NCBI GenBank assembly: GCA_030673345.1
Contig: DAOVJH010000106.1
Location: 1 to 5,747, forward strand
DNA: 5,747 nt
Direction: 5' to 3'
From: Pseudomonadota bacterium
GTDB taxonomy: Bacteria; Pseudomonadota; Gammaproteobacteria; SZUA-229
Shown: positions 5,440 through 5,747 of the stretch, in pieces
Layout: every line of letters begins with the position of its first letter
Position numbering within the stretch: the stretch's first letter is position 1
Notes under the pieces: generated by a model
Database searches by the model: none
What the model was told of the DNA's origin: nothing
What the model saw: the letters and a program-made list of their open reading frames with translations, nothing else
Translations under genes and position numbers: made by a program

Positions 5440-5747
5440 ATGAATAGTCCAATCAACAAACTTTTTAAGATACTGTTTATATCCGCATTAGCACTGGCAA
5501 GCTTGAACAGCTACGCCGAAAACTCAAAAGAATTTGGTGATTATGTCATTCATTATAATGCTTTCAGAAGTGACACGATCTCACCTGAAGTAGCCAAACA
5601 GCATGGACTGGCGCGGGCAAATAATCGTGTCCTTATCAACATCGCAATATTAAAAAAGGTAATGAATACCACTGGCCAACCAACTGTCTCTCAGGTCACC
5701 GGTCATGCCAGCAACCTGACCGGCCAGCTCAAAAAGCTGGAATTTAA
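5440..5747 (+). CDS. Secreted DUF4426-type protein (5' part, runs off window)
   Basis: The frame is open from the ATG at 5440 to the window end, giving 102 residues with no stop, so the 3' end is missing. A signal peptide spans residues 1-26 (two lysines, then ILFISALALASL, cleavage expected after SYA), placing the product in the periplasm. The mature protein opens with KEFGDYVIHYNAFRSDTISPEVAKQHGL, then RANNRVLINIAIL. This matches the pattern I know for the DUF4426 family ('FGDY.vHYNAF...fl.PevA..YgI.RSk.ra.lNisv'), small periplasmic proteins of unknown function in gammaproteobacteria. In Pseudomonas the family member lies near metW/metX; whether that neighbour exists here is outside the window. 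The start is well supported by AGGAG and a consensus -10 just upstream. Family call from memory of the motif; function unknown. Confidence 0.82.
   Translation, partial: MNSPINKLFKILFISALALASLNSYAENSKEFGDYVIHYNAFRSDTISPEVAKQHGLARANNRVLINIAILKKVMNTTGQPTVSQVTGHASNLTGQLKKLEF

Overview
The window looks like an ordinary chromosomal stretch of a gammaproteobacterium with moderate GC. The best taxonomic clues are three proteins. One is a short nickel-type glyoxalase I whose four metal ligands sit at the same residue numbers as in E. coli GloA. The second is a full-length RNase D whose DEDDy residues match E. coli numbering. The third is a secreted DUF4426-type protein, a family I know from Pseudomonas- and Vibrio-like bacteria. 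No rRNA, tRNA, CRISPR array, transposase, phage gene or plasmid gene is visible.

Layout. Bases 1-333 hold the 3' end of a + strand gene that begins outside the window; its visible part loosely resembles an ExbD/TolR periplasmic domain. Next is a small unrecognised exported protein with four cysteines (492-1025), preceded by an AT-rich gap with two inverted repeats. Then come a stand-alone MlaC/Ttg2D-family phospholipid-binding protein (1203-1817), a membrane-anchored glutaredoxin-like protein (1911-2324) and, 2 bases later, a TerB-family protein (2327-2785). A 98-bp inverted-repeat element (2782-2879) fills the gap between the TerB-like gene and a convergent, unrecognised 255-aa gene on the - strand (2886-3653). 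Divergent from that gene is a two-gene unit, gloA (3751-4137) and rnd (4142-5266), separated by 4 bases. After an AT-rich 173-bp gap with several small repeats, a DUF4426-type secreted protein starts at 5440 and runs off the window end.

How the genes fit together. Four of the eight genes encode exported or membrane-anchored proteins (492, 1203, 1911, 5440), and the 5' partial may be a fifth. This gives the left half an envelope flavour: lipid carriage by the MlaC-like protein and thiol-disulfide chemistry by the anchored glutaredoxin. No shared pathway is proven. The gloA-rnd pair joins methylglyoxal detoxification to tRNA 3' processing, most likely by co-transcription rather than function. 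I found no convincing undescribed system. The most distinctive DNA structure is the long inverted repeat at 2782-2879, and the least explained genes are those at 492 and 2886.
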